Origin: Slackia isoflavoniconvertens
Lineage (GTDB): Bacteria; Actinomycetota; Coriobacteriia; Coriobacteriales; Eggerthellaceae
Direction: 5' to 3'
Assembly: GCF_003725955.1 (NCBI RefSeq)
Contig: NZ_QIBZ01000006.1
Location: 98,277 to 162,276 of the forward strand
DNA: 64,000 nucleotides
Position numbers and translations under genes: made by a program. The notes below the pieces were generated by a model, which was not told the origin of the DNA, searched no databases, and saw only the letters and a list, made by a program, of their open reading frames with translations. Below are positions 43,737 to 53,406 of this stretch, piece by piece (positions within the stretch are counted from its first letter, which is position 1; every line of letters starts with the position of its first letter).

Positions 43737-45860
43737 ATGAGAACCGTTTCCTTAGTTTTGGACATACAAACCCAGTCGCTCGACAGCCTCTACACCTACG
43801 TAGTTCCCGCCGATATGGTCGGCGTAGAAGTGGGTTGCGCCGTGCTTGTCGAATTCAGCGCGCGCCGCGCGATCGGCTACGTTATGGAGGTTTGTGAGCG
43901 GCCCGATTCCGAAATTGATCCTACCTCGGTTTCGCGTCTCAAGCCGCTGCTCTCGGTGCTTTCTTCGCCGTACTTCGACGAAGACGGCGCAGCACTCGTC
44001 CAATTTATCGCCCATGAATACGTGGCGCCCCTCAGCGCGTGTGTGCATTTGCTCACGCCCGTGGGCCGTGCGCCGAAGGTCGTGAAACGCGGCGATATGT
44101 GGGAGTTACAAAAGCCTGCGCGGCGCAGAAAGAAGAAGGGCGAAGCTGAGGCTCCTGTGCCGCTCGATGAAGACATCGCCGAGGCCGCCGAGGCGCGTGA
44201 AGGCTTTGCGCTCACCGAAGGCCAGGCGGCGGCGCTTACGTGCGTCGATGCGTGCATTGACCGCTGTGCCGGCGAGACGTGCGTGGTCGATGGCGTGACG
44301 GGGTCGGGCAAAACCGAGGTGTACCTGCGTGCGATTCGCCATGCGCTCGAGTTGGGGCGTGGCGCCATTGTGCTCGTACCTGAAATTGCGCTCACTCCTC
44401 AAACGGTGTCGCGCTTCGAGGGCCGCTTCGGCGATACCGTGGCCGTTATGCACTCGCGCATGACGGCGGGCGAGCGCTTTGACCAGTGGGAAGCGGTGCG
44501 CCTAGGCAAAAAACGCGTGGTCGTGGGTGCGAGAAGTGCGCTCTTTTGTCCTATGGCAACGCTTGGCCTCATCATTATCGACGAAGAGCACGAAAGTACC
44601 TATAAGCAGGAAAGCGCGCCGCGCTACCACGCGCGCGATGTGGCCGCATGGATGGCTCAGCGCACAGGCGCCGCGCTTGTGCTGGGCAGCGCGACTCCTT
44701 CGATCGAGACGCTGTGCCGCTGCAAGGTCGACGATATGTGGCATCGCGTGGTACTTCCGACGCGCGCGAATGGCAAGCCTATGCCCGAGGTGCGCATTAT
44801 CGACATGGCGAAGGAATTCGGCCGCGGCTCTCGTTCCATGTTCGCTAAAGAGCTGCAGGAAAACCTGTTCGCCGCGGTCGATGCGGGCCGCAAAGTCGTG
44901 CTCATGCTCAATCAGCGCGGATTCGCGAACTTCTTGCTGTGTCGCGATTGCGGCTATGTGCCCGAATGCACTACGTGCTCGGTTTCGCTGACCTATCACG
45001 AAGTGGGCCGAAAGCTCGTGTGCCACCATTGCGGCAAAACCTCTCAGGCACCTGTAACGTGCCCGGTGTGTGGAAGTCCCTATTTGAAGAAGTTCGGTGC
45101 GGGAACGCAGCGTGTGGAGATGGAGCTGCGACGCATACTCGACGACCACGCGAGCGCAACGGGCCGGCCGCTTCCGCGCGTGGTGCGCATGGACTCCGAC
45201 ACCACTGCGACGCGCGATGCGCATGAAAAGCTGCTCGCCGAATTTGGCCAGCCCGGTGCGGCGGTGCTTTTGGGTACGCAGATGATTGCGAAGGGTCTCG
45301 ATTTCGACGATGTCGTGCTCGTGGGCGTGATCAACGCTGACACGCAGCTGCGCTTGCCCGATTTCCGCTCGGCGGAACGCACGTTCGACTTGGTGGAGCA
45401 GGTTGCAGGCCGTGCGGGCCGCGGGCACTTCGAGGGCCGCGTGCTCGTGCAAACCTATATGCACGACGCGATGGCCATTCTTGCAGCTGCGCATTACGAT
45501 CGTAAGCGTTTTCTTGCCGACGAACTTCCGAAACGCAAGATGCTCGGGTACCCGCCGTATGCGCGCTTGGCGAATATTTTGGTATGGGGCACCGAAGAGG
45601 GGGCCGTGCGCGCCGAAGCCGAAGTGCTGGCGAAGCGCGTGCAGGAGCAGATTGACGATATTGTGGGCGATGGCTGGCAGAGCCTGGGCGCGGCCCCGTG
45701 CGCCATTGATAAGCTGCGCGGCCAACACCGCTGGCACATTTTAATCAAGGCGCCTGCAGGGGCCGACATCTCAAAGCTCGCCGAACCGGTGATTCGCAAG
45801 CGACGCGCGAACAAGAAAGTCAATGTCGCCGTGGACGTTGACCCGTACAGCTTACTGTAG
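43737..45860 (+). CDS. priA: Primosomal replication protein N' (PriA helicase)
   Basis: PriA restarts stalled replication forks. The 707-residue protein has Walker A GVTGSGKTEVYL, the DEAH-type box DEEHEST, and the double zinc module with CRDCGYVPECTTC and CHHCGK...CPVCGSPYL. C-terminal helicase motifs (GTQMIAKGLDFDDV, QVAGRAGRG) are intact. The expected N-terminal fork-binding domain is present. The start is ATG 43737 without a ribosome site but behind a tight -10 box. Confidence 0.93.
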   Translation: MRTVSLVLDIQTQSLDSLYTYVVPADMVGVEVGCAVLVEFSARRAIGYVMEVCERPDSEIDPTSVSRLKPLLSVLSSPYFDEDGAALVQFIAHEYVAPLSACVHLLTPVGRAPKVVKRGDMWELQKPARRRKKKGEAEAPVPLDEDIAEAAEAREGFALTEGQAAALTCVDACIDRCAGETCVVDGVTGSGKTEVYLRAIRHALELGRGAIVLVPEIALTPQTVSRFEGRFGDTVAVMHSRMTAGERFDQWEAVRLGKKRVVVGARSALFCPMATLGLIIIDEEHESTYKQESAPRYHARDVAAWMAQRTGAALVLGSATPSIETLCRCKVDDMWHRVVLPTRANGKPMPEVRIIDMAKEFGRGSRSMFAKELQENLFAAVDAGRKVVLMLNQRGFANFLLCRDCGYVPECTTCSVSLTYHEVGRKLVCHHCGKTSQAPVTCPVCGSPYLKKFGAGTQRVEMELRRILDDHASATGRPLPRVVRMDSDTTATRDAHEKLLAEFGQPGAAVLLGTQMIAKGLDFDDVVLVGVINADTQLRLPDFRSAERTFDLVEQVAGRAGRGHFEGRVLVQTYMHDAMAILAAAHYDRKRFLADELPKRKMLGYPPYARLANILVWGTEEGAVRAEAEVLAKRVQEQIDDIVGDGWQSLGAAPCAIDKLRGQHRWHILIKAPAGADISKLAEPVIRKRRANKKVNVAVDVDPYSLL

Positions 45861-45875
45861 TTGGCGCGAACTCTG

Positions 45876-45896
45876 CCCCAGTGCGTCGCGCTGGGG
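45876..45896. other. GC-rich hairpin after priA
   Basis: CCCCAGTGC pairs with GCGCTGGGG (one T-G pair) around GTC; no T-tract. The rest of the 228-bp gap to def shows only a TATACT box at 46014-46019. Confidence 0.5.
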
Positions 45897-46088
45897 TAAC
45901 GTGGCAGAGCGCCCAATCGGCCACTTGCCAAGCGCGCATGTGTCCTCTATTGCCGCCGTCCGCGTATTTGTGTGTACCATCTGCGCATTTGTCGGCCCAG
46001 CTGTCACTCTTTGATATACTCTCGACTGCAAACTTTGCTTGTTGAAACGGGGCCTGATTCGTGGCCCTTTCGATAAAAGGAACTGAAT

Positions 46089-46631
46089 ATGGCTTTTGAC
46101 ACGCTCCCGGTGGTGGAATACCCCGACCCCATTCTTCGCCAGGTGTGCGAGGAGTGCGACATCAAAGACAAGAGCTTGAAGAAGCTCGCGAAGCAAATGG
46201 CGAAAACGATGTACAAGAACAACGGCTGCGGCATTGCCGCACCGCAGGTGGGCGTGCTTAAGCGCATCATCGTGATTGACTGCGACCAGGAAGATGGCCG
46301 CCAAGACCCCATCACGCTCATCAATCCTAAAATTCTTGAACTCAAAGGCGAATTGGTTACTGAAGAAGAGGGCTGCCTTTCATGCCCTGGCATTTCTGTG
46401 CCTGAATGCCGCCGAGAATACGCCGTGGTGAAATTCACCGACTTCGACGGCGAAGACTACATCATCGAAGGCGACGGCCTGCTCGGTCGCTGCCTGCAGC
46501 ATGAAATCGACCATTTGAACGGCAAAACGCTGTTCGAAAGCGCTGCGCCCGCTGCACGCCTCAAGGCGCTGCGCGATTATGAGATCGCGCGAGCGGCAGG
46601 CGCCAAGCCGGGTGAAACGAGCATCGACTAG
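46089..46631 (+). CDS. def: Peptide deformylase
   Basis: Def removes the formyl group from new proteins. All three motifs are present: GCGIAAPQVG, EEGCLSCPG with the metal cysteine, and QHEIDHLNG with two histidines. Length 180 residues. It precedes fmt, so the formylation cycle enzymes are co-transcribed. ATG 46089 follows AAAAGGAACT. A TATACT box lies about 70 bp upstream. Confidence 0.95.
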   Translation: MAFDTLPVVEYPDPILRQVCEECDIKDKSLKKLAKQMAKTMYKNNGCGIAAPQVGVLKRIIVIDCDQEDGRQDPITLINPKILELKGELVTEEEGCLSCPGISVPECRREYAVVKFTDFDGEDYIIEGDGLLGRCLQHEIDHLNGKTLFESAAPAARLKALRDYEIARAAGAKPGETSID

Positions 46632-46658
46632 CAAACACTTTCGAAAGGCGGTGATTCC

Positions 46659-47612
46659 ATGCGCGTTGTGTTCATGGGAACCCCCGATTTTGCGGCGAGC
46701 ATTCTTATCGAGCTGAAGGAACAGCACGATGTCGTCGCCGTGTACACGCGCGCCGATGCGGTGCGCGGCCGTGGCAAGAAGCTCGTGCCGTCTCCGGTGA
46801 AGGAAGTCGCTCTTGGCGCGAATATTCCGGTGTTCGAACCCCGCACGCTTCGCGACGAAGTTGAAGTCGAACGCCTTCGCGCCCTCGATCCCGACGTTAT
46901 TTGCGTCGCCGCGTACGGCATGATTCTGCCGCAGGCTGTGCTCGACATTCCGAAGTATGGTTGCTTGAACGTGCACGCGTCGCTTCTGCCGAAGTATCGC
47001 GGCGCGGCCCCCATCGAGCGCGCCATTCTGAATGGCGACGACGAGGCGGGTGTGTGCATCATGCGCATGGAGGCAGGTCTTGATACGGGCGATTACTGCA
47101 TTTGCCGTTCTTGCCAAATCGCGGGCATGAATGCCGAGCGTTTGACGGGCGAACTTGCCGACAAAGGCGCGTATGCACTGCTTTCGGCCCTCTACGATGT
47201 GGAGCATGGCGTACAGCGTTGGGTCAAGCAGGCTGAGGAAGATGCTACGTGGGCGCCCAAAATCGAAAAAGGTGAGTTGAATCTGAACCCCGCGATCGAG
47301 TGCGTCGAGAACCTTCGCCATGTGCAGGCATCGGGCGTGCAGCACCCTTCGAAGTGCTCCATCGCGGGCAAAGGCGTCACGGTGCTTTCCGCGGCAGCGC
47401 TTTCGCAAGACGATTCATGCTTCGAGGCCGCATCGGGCCTTGCGCAGGGCAAGGTGTTGTTCGCGCAAAAACGGTTGTTCCTCGGATGCGCCGACGGCGT
47501 TTTCGAGATTTTGGAAATAAAGCCTGACGGGAAAAAGGAAATGGATGCTCGTTCGTTCGCTGCGGGCGTGCAGAACATCAAGTCGGGCGAGATTGAGTGG
47601 GAGACATTGTAA
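46659..47612 (+). CDS. fmt: Methionyl-tRNA formyltransferase
   Basis: Fmt formylates initiator Met-tRNA using 10-formyl-tetrahydrofolate. The N-terminal hydrolase-like domain has AAYGMILPQAVLD and the core HASLLPKYRGAAP with the catalytic histidine and folate-site residues. The C-terminal OB domain completes the 317-residue chain. The next gene starts at the base after its stop codon. Confidence 0.95.
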   Translation: MRVVFMGTPDFAASILIELKEQHDVVAVYTRADAVRGRGKKLVPSPVKEVALGANIPVFEPRTLRDEVEVERLRALDPDVICVAAYGMILPQAVLDIPKYGCLNVHASLLPKYRGAAPIERAILNGDDEAGVCIMRMEAGLDTGDYCICRSCQIAGMNAERLTGELADKGAYALLSALYDVEHGVQRWVKQAEEDATWAPKIEKGELNLNPAIECVENLRHVQASGVQHPSKCSIAGKGVTVLSAAALSQDDSCFEAASGLAQGKVLFAQKRLFLGCADGVFEILEIKPDGKKEMDARSFAAGVQNIKSGEIEWETL

Positions 47613-49799
47613 ATGGCATACGATAACAAGGGCGCAGGAGATTCTCGCGGCAACCGACCGAACAACAACCGCGGCGGCAACGGCCACGCCAACGGCGGAT
47701 ACCGCGGCAAGGGCGGCGACTCTCGCGGACGCGGCAACGGCGACAAAGGCGGCTTCCGTGGCTCGAAGGGCCAGGGCGGCTACAAGAAGCGCGACGGCGA
47801 GCGCAAATTCGATCGCGACGATAATCGTGGCGGCTACAAGGGCGGCAAGCCTCAGGGCGGCTACAAAGGCCGTGGCAATCGCGACGATCGCGGTGAAGGC
47901 CGTAAGTTTGACCGCGACAATCGAGGCCCGAAGCGCGATTTCAAGCGCGACGATAATCGTGGCGGCTACAAGAAGCACGACGGTGAGCGTAAATTCGACC
48001 GCGATGGCGACCGTGGCGGCTACAAGGGCGGCCGCGACTTCGACCGCAAGCCTCGCGGCGATCGTCGCGACGGCGATCATGATTTCAAGAAGGGCGGCTA
48101 CAAGAAAGACTTCAGCCGTGACGAGCGTAAGTTCGAGCAGGACGAGCGCAAGTTCGACCGTGAAGGCCGTAAGTTCGACCGCGACGATCGCGGTCCGAAG
48201 CGTGAGCGCTCCTTCGATGGCGACAGGCGCGACGACTGCCGCTTTGACAAGCGCGATGGCGGCAAGTTCGAGGGTCGTGGGGACCGTCGTTTCGGCGACC
48301 GCCCGAAAAAGCGCTTCGACGACGACAAGCGTGGCTTCAAGCCGCGCCGCGATGACGACCGCCTCGACGCCCAGGTTGACGATGATGCTCCTCGCAGCGA
48401 ATACCGCGAACATCGTCGCAAGGGCGAAGGCTATCGCGGCACGGGCGGCGGTTACCGCAAGCCTAAGGGCCAAGTGCATGTGACGCCTGCTCGCCAGGCT
48501 GCCTGCGCCATCGGTCGCGTGGTGCGTGAGCGCAACGCCTATGTTGCCGAAGTCACGCCTGCCGTGCTCGCCAAATTCCAAGGTATTTCCCCTGAAGATG
48601 CTGCGTTCGCCACGAAAATCGCGCGTGGCGTGACTGCGACGGTCGGCACGCTCGACGAGTTCATTAACCGCAACATGAAAACCCCGAACGACATCGACGA
48701 GGTCGTTCGCGACGCTATGCGCGTGAGCGCCTATGAGCTGTTGTTCCTCGACAAGCCCGCCTATGTAGTTGTTGACCAGGGCGTTGAGCTCGTGTGCTCC
48801 GTTGCCCCCAAGGCGGGCGGCCTTGCTAACGCCGTGCTGCGCCGCATGTCGGAAAGCGCGAAAACGTTCCCGTTTGGCAACCCGAACCTGAGCCTGCAGG
48901 TGCTTGCTCGTTCGCAGGCCTTCCCGATGTGGCTCGCCAAGCGTCTCATGAACGAAATGACGCTGCCGAAGGCGACCGCATTCATGCATGCCTGCAACAC
49001 CGATGCTCCGGTGTTTATCGCCGTGAATTCCGTGAAGGGCGATTTCGAGCAGATCGAAGAGGCTTTTGACCAGGCCGGTTCGCTGCTTGAGGCGTCGGAA
49101 GACGTGCAGGGTTGCTATCGCGTGAAGGAGGCTCGTTCGCTGCGCAGCGCCGACGTGCGAGCGCTGTTCGAGGCTGGCGAGCTGCTCGTGTCCGACGAGG
49201 GTGCGCAAACCGTGGCGCAGTTGGCCATGCCTGCCGAAGAGCCCGCAAGCTTCCTCGAAATTGGCTCTGGCCGTGGCACGAAGACCATTCTGCTCCAGAG
49301 CGCCGCGCATCGCGCATTTGGCCATTGCGTGCCTATGACCTCGGTCGACGACCATGAGTTCAAGGGCAAGATTCTTGGCGAACGCTGTGCCGCGTATGGC
49401 ATTGACACGGTTGAGCCTCTCACGGCCGACGCGCGCACTCTTTCGCAAAAGCTGCCCGAGGCAAGCTTTGACGCCGTGCTGCTCGATGCTCCGTGCTCGG
49501 GTGTGGGCACGCTGCGTCGCCACCCCGAGATTCGTTGGCGCTTGAAGCCCGAAGATATCACCAGCATGGCCTCCATTAATCTTGACTTGCTCATTGAGGC
49601 GACCAAGATGGTGAAGCCGGGCGGCGTTATCACCTATGCTACCTGCACCGTTTTCCCTGAGGAAAACGAGCAGGTTGTCGAGCGCTTCCTGAAGACGAAG
49701 TTCGGCGAGCAGTTCGAAATTGAGGAGCAGGTGCAAACCACGCTCACGACGAACGGCCCCGACGCCCATTACGCCGCGCGCCTGCGCCGCCGCGCATAA
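47613..49799 (+). CDS. rsmB: RsmB-type 16S rRNA (C5) methyltransferase with a 290-residue RG/FDRD-rich N-terminus
   Basis: Three parts are visible in 728 residues. Residues 1-290 are disordered and strongly charged, with many GG, RGG-like and KFDRD repeats (KFDR occurs at least five times). Residues 290-430 are a NusB-like RNA-binding domain (HVTPARQAACAIGRVV opens it). Residues 500-728 are the SAM-dependent methyltransferase: LEIGSGRGTKTILLQ for SAM, DAPCSGVGTLRRHPE, and TYATCTVF with the catalytic cysteine. RsmB methylates C967 of 16S rRNA in E. coli. The long N-terminal extension is unusual. It starts immediately after the fmt stop codon. A terminator follows. Confidence 0.88.
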   Translation: MAYDNKGAGDSRGNRPNNNRGGNGHANGGYRGKGGDSRGRGNGDKGGFRGSKGQGGYKKRDGERKFDRDDNRGGYKGGKPQGGYKGRGNRDDRGEGRKFDRDNRGPKRDFKRDDNRGGYKKHDGERKFDRDGDRGGYKGGRDFDRKPRGDRRDGDHDFKKGGYKKDFSRDERKFEQDERKFDREGRKFDRDDRGPKRERSFDGDRRDDCRFDKRDGGKFEGRGDRRFGDRPKKRFDDDKRGFKPRRDDDRLDAQVDDDAPRSEYREHRRKGEGYRGTGGGYRKPKGQVHVTPARQAACAIGRVVRERNAYVAEVTPAVLAKFQGISPEDAAFATKIARGVTATVGTLDEFINRNMKTPNDIDEVVRDAMRVSAYELLFLDKPAYVVVDQGVELVCSVAPKAGGLANAVLRRMSESAKTFPFGNPNLSLQVLARSQAFPMWLAKRLMNEMTLPKATAFMHACNTDAPVFIAVNSVKGDFEQIEEAFDQAGSLLEASEDVQGCYRVKEARSLRSADVRALFEAGELLVSDEGAQTVAQLAMPAEEPASFLEIGSGRGTKTILLQSAAHRAFGHCVPMTSVDDHEFKGKILGERCAAYGIDTVEPLTADARTLSQKLPEASFDAVLLDAPCSGVGTLRRHPEIRWRLKPEDITSMASINLDLLIEATKMVKPGGVITYATCTVFPEENEQVVERFLKTKFGEQFEIEEQVQTTLTTNGPDAHYAARLRRRA

Positions 49800-49834
49800 C
49801 GAATTGACGCGCTTGAACGCGAACTCACAAGAAG

Positions 49835-49860
49835 AGAGCCCCAATCGGGGCTCTTTTCTT
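49835..49860 (+). terminator. Terminator after rsmB
   Basis: AGAGCCCC AATC GGGGCTCT followed by TTTCTT. Confidence 0.85.
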
Positions 49861-50027
49861 GTTCTGTAGGCTTCTTCGCATGGGCAATACGCGAGGTTGA
49901 CGTTCGTTCGGAGCTCATCGGGCATGCGCATACCGTCTTTCGGCGGTGCGTGTCGGGTTCGAATACCGCGCGTGATGCCCTTTGCGGTCTTGCTTTGATC
50001 GAATCGCTCGTTTTCGCGTTGCTTGAC

Positions 50028-50510
50028 CTATTTCATTTTCGAGGTATCGATGCCCTCGAGATCGAGTAGGTATTTCTTGATTTTCACTCCGCCCGCGTAG
50101 CCCACGAGCTTGCCATCGGCTCCAATAACGCGGTGGCACGGCACCACAATGGGCAGTGGGTTTTTGTTGTTGGCGAGCCCTACCGCGCGAAAGCCTTTAG
50201 GGCTGCCAACCATTTCGGCGATTTCCGCGTACGTGCGCGTTTGGCCATAGGGAATGGTTTCAAGGGCTTTCCATACCTTGAGCTGGAATTCGGTTCCGTG
50301 TGGCGAGAGGGGAATATCGAAGAAACGGCGCTTGCCTGCGAAATATTCCTGCAGTTGCGTAGCCGCCTTGTTCGTAAGCGCGCTCGGGCGGCGCGGGCCA
50401 TCGTGTGCAACGTCGCCAAAAGCAATCGCGCAAATGCCCGCCTCGTCGGCGGCGATGCTCAGTCGCCCCATGGGCATGGCGTATACAAAATAGTTCGTGC
50501 AGCGTTGCAT
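50028..50510 (-). CDS. ogt: Methylated-DNA-protein-cysteine methyltransferase
   Basis: The enzyme takes methyl groups from O6-methylguanine onto its own cysteine. The 160-residue protein ends with the diagnostic PCHRVIG motif preceded by NPLPIVV, and has FQLKVWKALETIPYGQTRTYAEIA for DNA contact. The ATG at 50510 is six bases after an AAAGG site; an ATG at 50516 lies right inside that site and is less likely. A TATAAT box on the minus strand lies at 50535-50540. The gene is divergent from rpe. Confidence 0.93.
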   Translation of the reverse strand: MQRCTNYFVYAMPMGRLSIAADEAGICAIAFGDVAHDGPRRPSALTNKAATQLQEYFAGKRRFFDIPLSPHGTEFQLKVWKALETIPYGQTRTYAEIAEMVGSPKGFRAVGLANNKNPLPIVVPCHRVIGADGKLVGYAGGVKIKKYLLDLEGIDTSKMK

Positions 50511-50620
50511 GGTCATCCTTTCGTGTGTTCTTCGATTATAGGCGGCAAGCGCTGCGGCTGCGTTAGAATGAATGAAAAGGCAGGGGCCTCGCCCGAAATT
50601 CATGCATGCAAGGAGCCAAT

Positions 50621-51349
50621 GTGTTCACCGAGCCGAAAATCGCACCATCAATTCTGTCCGCCGACTTCATGAATATGGCCCGTGATGTGGCCGAAATCGA
50701 AGAAGGCGGTGCCGCCTTCGTGCATGTTGACGTCATGGACGGTCATTTTGTGCCGAACCTTACGCTCGGCGTGCCGTTTGTCGCCGGCTTGAAGAAGATC
50801 ACGAAGCTGCCGCTCGACGTGCACTTGATGATTTCCAACCCGCTCGAACAGCTTCCCTGGTATCTGGAGCATACGCCCGATATCGTCACGGTGCATGCTG
50901 AGGCGCTCAACGCCGATGCCGGCCAGTTTGATTTGGCAATCGATATGATTCACGACGCCGGCTGCAAGGCCGCCATCGCCATGAAGCCCGATTACGATGT
51001 CGAGCTCATCAAGCCTTACATCGCGAAGCTCGACATGGTGCTGCCCATGAGCGTGTTCCCGGGCTTTTCTGGCCAGAGCTATATCCAAGGAACCGAGGCC
51101 AAGGTTGCCCGTATCGTTGAGATGGCTCGTGAGGCGGGCGTCTCGCCGCTCATCGAGGTCGATGGCGGCTTGAAGGCGAACGACCCAACGCGCGCAGTGT
51201 GCGCGGCGGGCTGTGACGTGCTTGTTGCGGGCAGCGGCGTGTTCGGCGCGTCCGACCGCGCGGCTGCGATTGCGGAAATGAAGGCGGTCGCCGCCGAGGC
51301 CAAGAAAAACGGTTTCGTGGCTCCGTGGACAAACGACGTGCAGGCATAA
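50621..51349 (+). CDS. rpe: Ribulose-phosphate 3-epimerase
   Basis: Rpe interconverts ribulose-5-phosphate and xylulose-5-phosphate in the pentose phosphate pathway. The barrel carries APSILSADF, HVDVMDGHFVPNLTLG with metal ligands, and the phosphate-binding DVLVAGSGVFG. Start GTG 50621 is five bases after AAGGAG; an ATG at 50606 would place the ribosome site inside the gene. The 242-residue length is normal. A NifS-like gene follows 16 nt later. Confidence 0.93.
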   Translation: MFTEPKIAPSILSADFMNMARDVAEIEEGGAAFVHVDVMDGHFVPNLTLGVPFVAGLKKITKLPLDVHLMISNPLEQLPWYLEHTPDIVTVHAEALNADAGQFDLAIDMIHDAGCKAAIAMKPDYDVELIKPYIAKLDMVLPMSVFPGFSGQSYIQGTEAKVARIVEMAREAGVSPLIEVDGGLKANDPTRAVCAAGCDVLVAGSGVFGASDRAAAIAEMKAVAAEAKKNGFVAPWTNDVQA

Positions 51350-51365
51350 AAGGGGCATGCAGGCA

Positions 51366-52547
51366 ATGCAAACCAAGCGCATATATTTGGACAACGCGGC
51401 AACCACGCCATTGTGCGATGCGGCCGCAAAGGCCATGGCGCCTTATATGGAGTCGGGAGCGCAGGCGCCTTTCGGCAATGCGAACTCGCTTCACTCCATT
51501 GGCCGCGAGGCGTTCTCCGTGCTCGAAGACGCGCGTGCTCGCGTGGCTCGCGCCCTGAAGGCCCATCGTCCCGACGAAATCATATTCACAGGCGGCGCTA
51601 CCGAATCGGACAATTCGGCAATCGTGGGCATGGCGCTTGGCGCGCGCGAAAGGGCTCGTTTGGCGGGCAAGCATGGGCCGTTCAAGGTGGTGACCTCGCG
51701 CATCGAGCATGAGGCTGTTCTCGAAACGAGCCATATGTTACGCGCGCTCGGCTTCGAGTTCGAGCTTGTCGACAACGATGGTTTGGGCAGGGTAACGCCT
51801 GAAGCACTGAAGCGCGTGGTTGATGAAAACACCCTGGTGGTAAGCGTTATGGCTGCCAACAACGAAGTGGGCACCATCGAACCTGTGGCCGAGTTGTGCA
51901 GCGTGGCTCATGCCGCCGGCGCGCTGTTTCACGTCGACGCCGTTCAGGCGCTTGGGAAAATTCCCGTCGATCTGAAGGGCTGGGGTGTCGATGCGGCTTC
52001 GTTTTCTGCGCACAAAGTGGGCGGTCCGAAGGGTGTTGGCGTGCTCTATCTTGCGGCGAAAACGCCCTACGTGGCGTATCTGCCTGGTGGCGGTCAGGAA
52101 AATGGGCGTCGCAGCGGCACGCAGAACGTGTGCGGCATCGCAGGTGCTGCGGCGGCCATTGAGTTCGCTGTGGCTGAGCAGCCTGCTTATGCGGCGCGCG
52201 CCCGTGCCATGCGCGACGATTTGTACGCGCGTTTGGGCGCCATTAAACGCGTGGTGCCGTCGGTTTGCGTGCCTTGTGGCAGCGAAGAGTTCTTGCCCAA
52301 CATTGTGAATGTATGCGTGCGCGGCTTCGAGAGCCAAACGCTTATTTTGCAGCTCGACATGCGCGGTATCTGCATTTCGGGCGGCTCGGCCTGCGCATCG
52401 GGGAGCCTCGATCCTTCGCACGTGCTTTCCGCCCTCGGCGTCGAACGCAACCTTGCCCAAGGCGAGCTGCGCGTATCGATTGGCGTGGAAAACACGCAAG
52501 CCGACATAGATGCATTCTTCGAAGCGTTCAAGGAGGCGATTGCATGA
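51366..52547 (+). CDS. NifS/IscS-like cysteine desulfurase
   Basis: This second desulfurase (the first is SufS at 4147) belongs to group I: SAHKVGGPKGVGVLY bears the PLP lysine and GGSACASGSLDPSHVL the long-loop catalytic cysteine. It may serve tRNA thiolation or cluster building; no IscU follows. ATG 51366 is 10 nt after AAAAGGGG, which overlaps the rpe stop codon; ATG 51357 is too close to that site. Its stop overlaps the next start (ATGA). Confidence 0.9.
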   Translation: MQTKRIYLDNAATTPLCDAAAKAMAPYMESGAQAPFGNANSLHSIGREAFSVLEDARARVARALKAHRPDEIIFTGGATESDNSAIVGMALGARERARLAGKHGPFKVVTSRIEHEAVLETSHMLRALGFEFELVDNDGLGRVTPEALKRVVDENTLVVSVMAANNEVGTIEPVAELCSVAHAAGALFHVDAVQALGKIPVDLKGWGVDAASFSAHKVGGPKGVGVLYLAAKTPYVAYLPGGGQENGRRSGTQNVCGIAGAAAAIEFAVAEQPAYAARARAMRDDLYARLGAIKRVVPSVCVPCGSEEFLPNIVNVCVRGFESQTLILQLDMRGICISGGSACASGSLDPSHVLSALGVERNLAQGELRVSIGVENTQADIDAFFEAFKEAIA

Positions 52548-53350
52548 CCGAGCTCATAACGATGCACACGCACTCCACGTTCTGCAATCATGCCAAAGAT
52601 CAGCTCGGCGACATGGTGCAAGCGGCGGTCGATGCAGGCATTGCCCATATGGCGGCGACGGAGCATTATCCTATTCCCGATGAGCTCGACCCGTCGAAGC
52701 GCTCCACCATGCCGGCAGAGCGGCTTGAGGCCTATATTGACGCTGTGCGGGAGCAGCAGAAACGCGACGATATCGACGTGCTTTTGGGCTGTGAGCTCGA
52801 TTGGCTTGGCAAAGACGAAACGCGCGCTTTGCATGCGAGCGATTTTGACCGGTTCGACGTTGTGCTCGGCTCGATTCATTTCGTTGACCGTTGGCTTATG
52901 GTGAGCCATAAGAATATGTCGCGTTGGAAGTCGGTTGACCTTGAAGCGTTCTGGAACCGTTATGTCGAGCTTTGGTGCGAGGCTGCGAAAAGCGACATGC
53001 CGTTTACCGTGATGGCGCACGCCGACGTGGTGAAGAAGTTCAGCCCGAAGCCCGAATTCGATCTCGAGCCTTTGTATGAGCGTATGGCTCGAGCGGCGCG
53101 CGAGGGTGGGCGCATGGTCGAGGTGAATACCTCGGGCGCGTATGCCGAGTGCGCCGAGTACTATCCATCGCCGTCGCTTTTGCAGGCGTTTCGCGCCGAG
53201 GGCGTTGCGTGCACGGTGGGAACCGACGCGCATTGCAAGGAGCACATCGCGCGCGATATCGAACGCGCTTACGATTACATGCGTGCTGCCGGCTATACGC
53301 AGCTCGCCGTTCCTGCGCGTGGCCGTGGTGTGCGCATGGTTGATTTGTGA
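52544..53350 (+). CDS. PHP-domain histidinol-phosphatase
   Basis: The 268-residue protein has the PHP metal-site motifs: MHTHSTFCNHA at the start, ATEHYPIPDEL, GCELDWLG, VLGSIHFVDRW, and VGTDAHCKEHIARD at the end. Such enzymes dephosphorylate histidinol-phosphate or related sugar phosphates. There are no other his genes in the window, so the substrate is uncertain. Start ATG overlaps the preceding stop by four bases (ATGA) behind AGGAGG. A dispersed hairpin element follows at 53407. Confidence 0.82.
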   Translation: MTELITMHTHSTFCNHAKDQLGDMVQAAVDAGIAHMAATEHYPIPDELDPSKRSTMPAERLEAYIDAVREQQKRDDIDVLLGCELDWLGKDETRALHASDFDRFDVVLGSIHFVDRWLMVSHKNMSRWKSVDLEAFWNRYVELWCEAAKSDMPFTVMAHADVVKKFSPKPEFDLEPLYERMARAAREGGRMVEVNTSGAYAECAEYYPSPSLLQAFRAEGVACTVGTDAHCKEHIARDIERAYDYMRAAGYTQLAVPARGRGVRMVDL

Positions 53351-53406
53351 TGTTGACGAGCCGCCTTTCGAGGCGACTTCTTTATAGCGCCTGGCACGTG
53401 CTTACG

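Noticed and set aside
47415..49931. 838-codon open frame on the minus strand across fmt and rsmB
   Set aside because: It is the antisense shadow of the repetitive RG/FDRD coding sequence and of the methyltransferase; it has no ribosome site and no family resemblance.
49940..49980. TTCGAAT loop resembling a tRNA T-arm
   Set aside because: No matching T-stem, no acceptor stem or anticodon arm could be folded around it.
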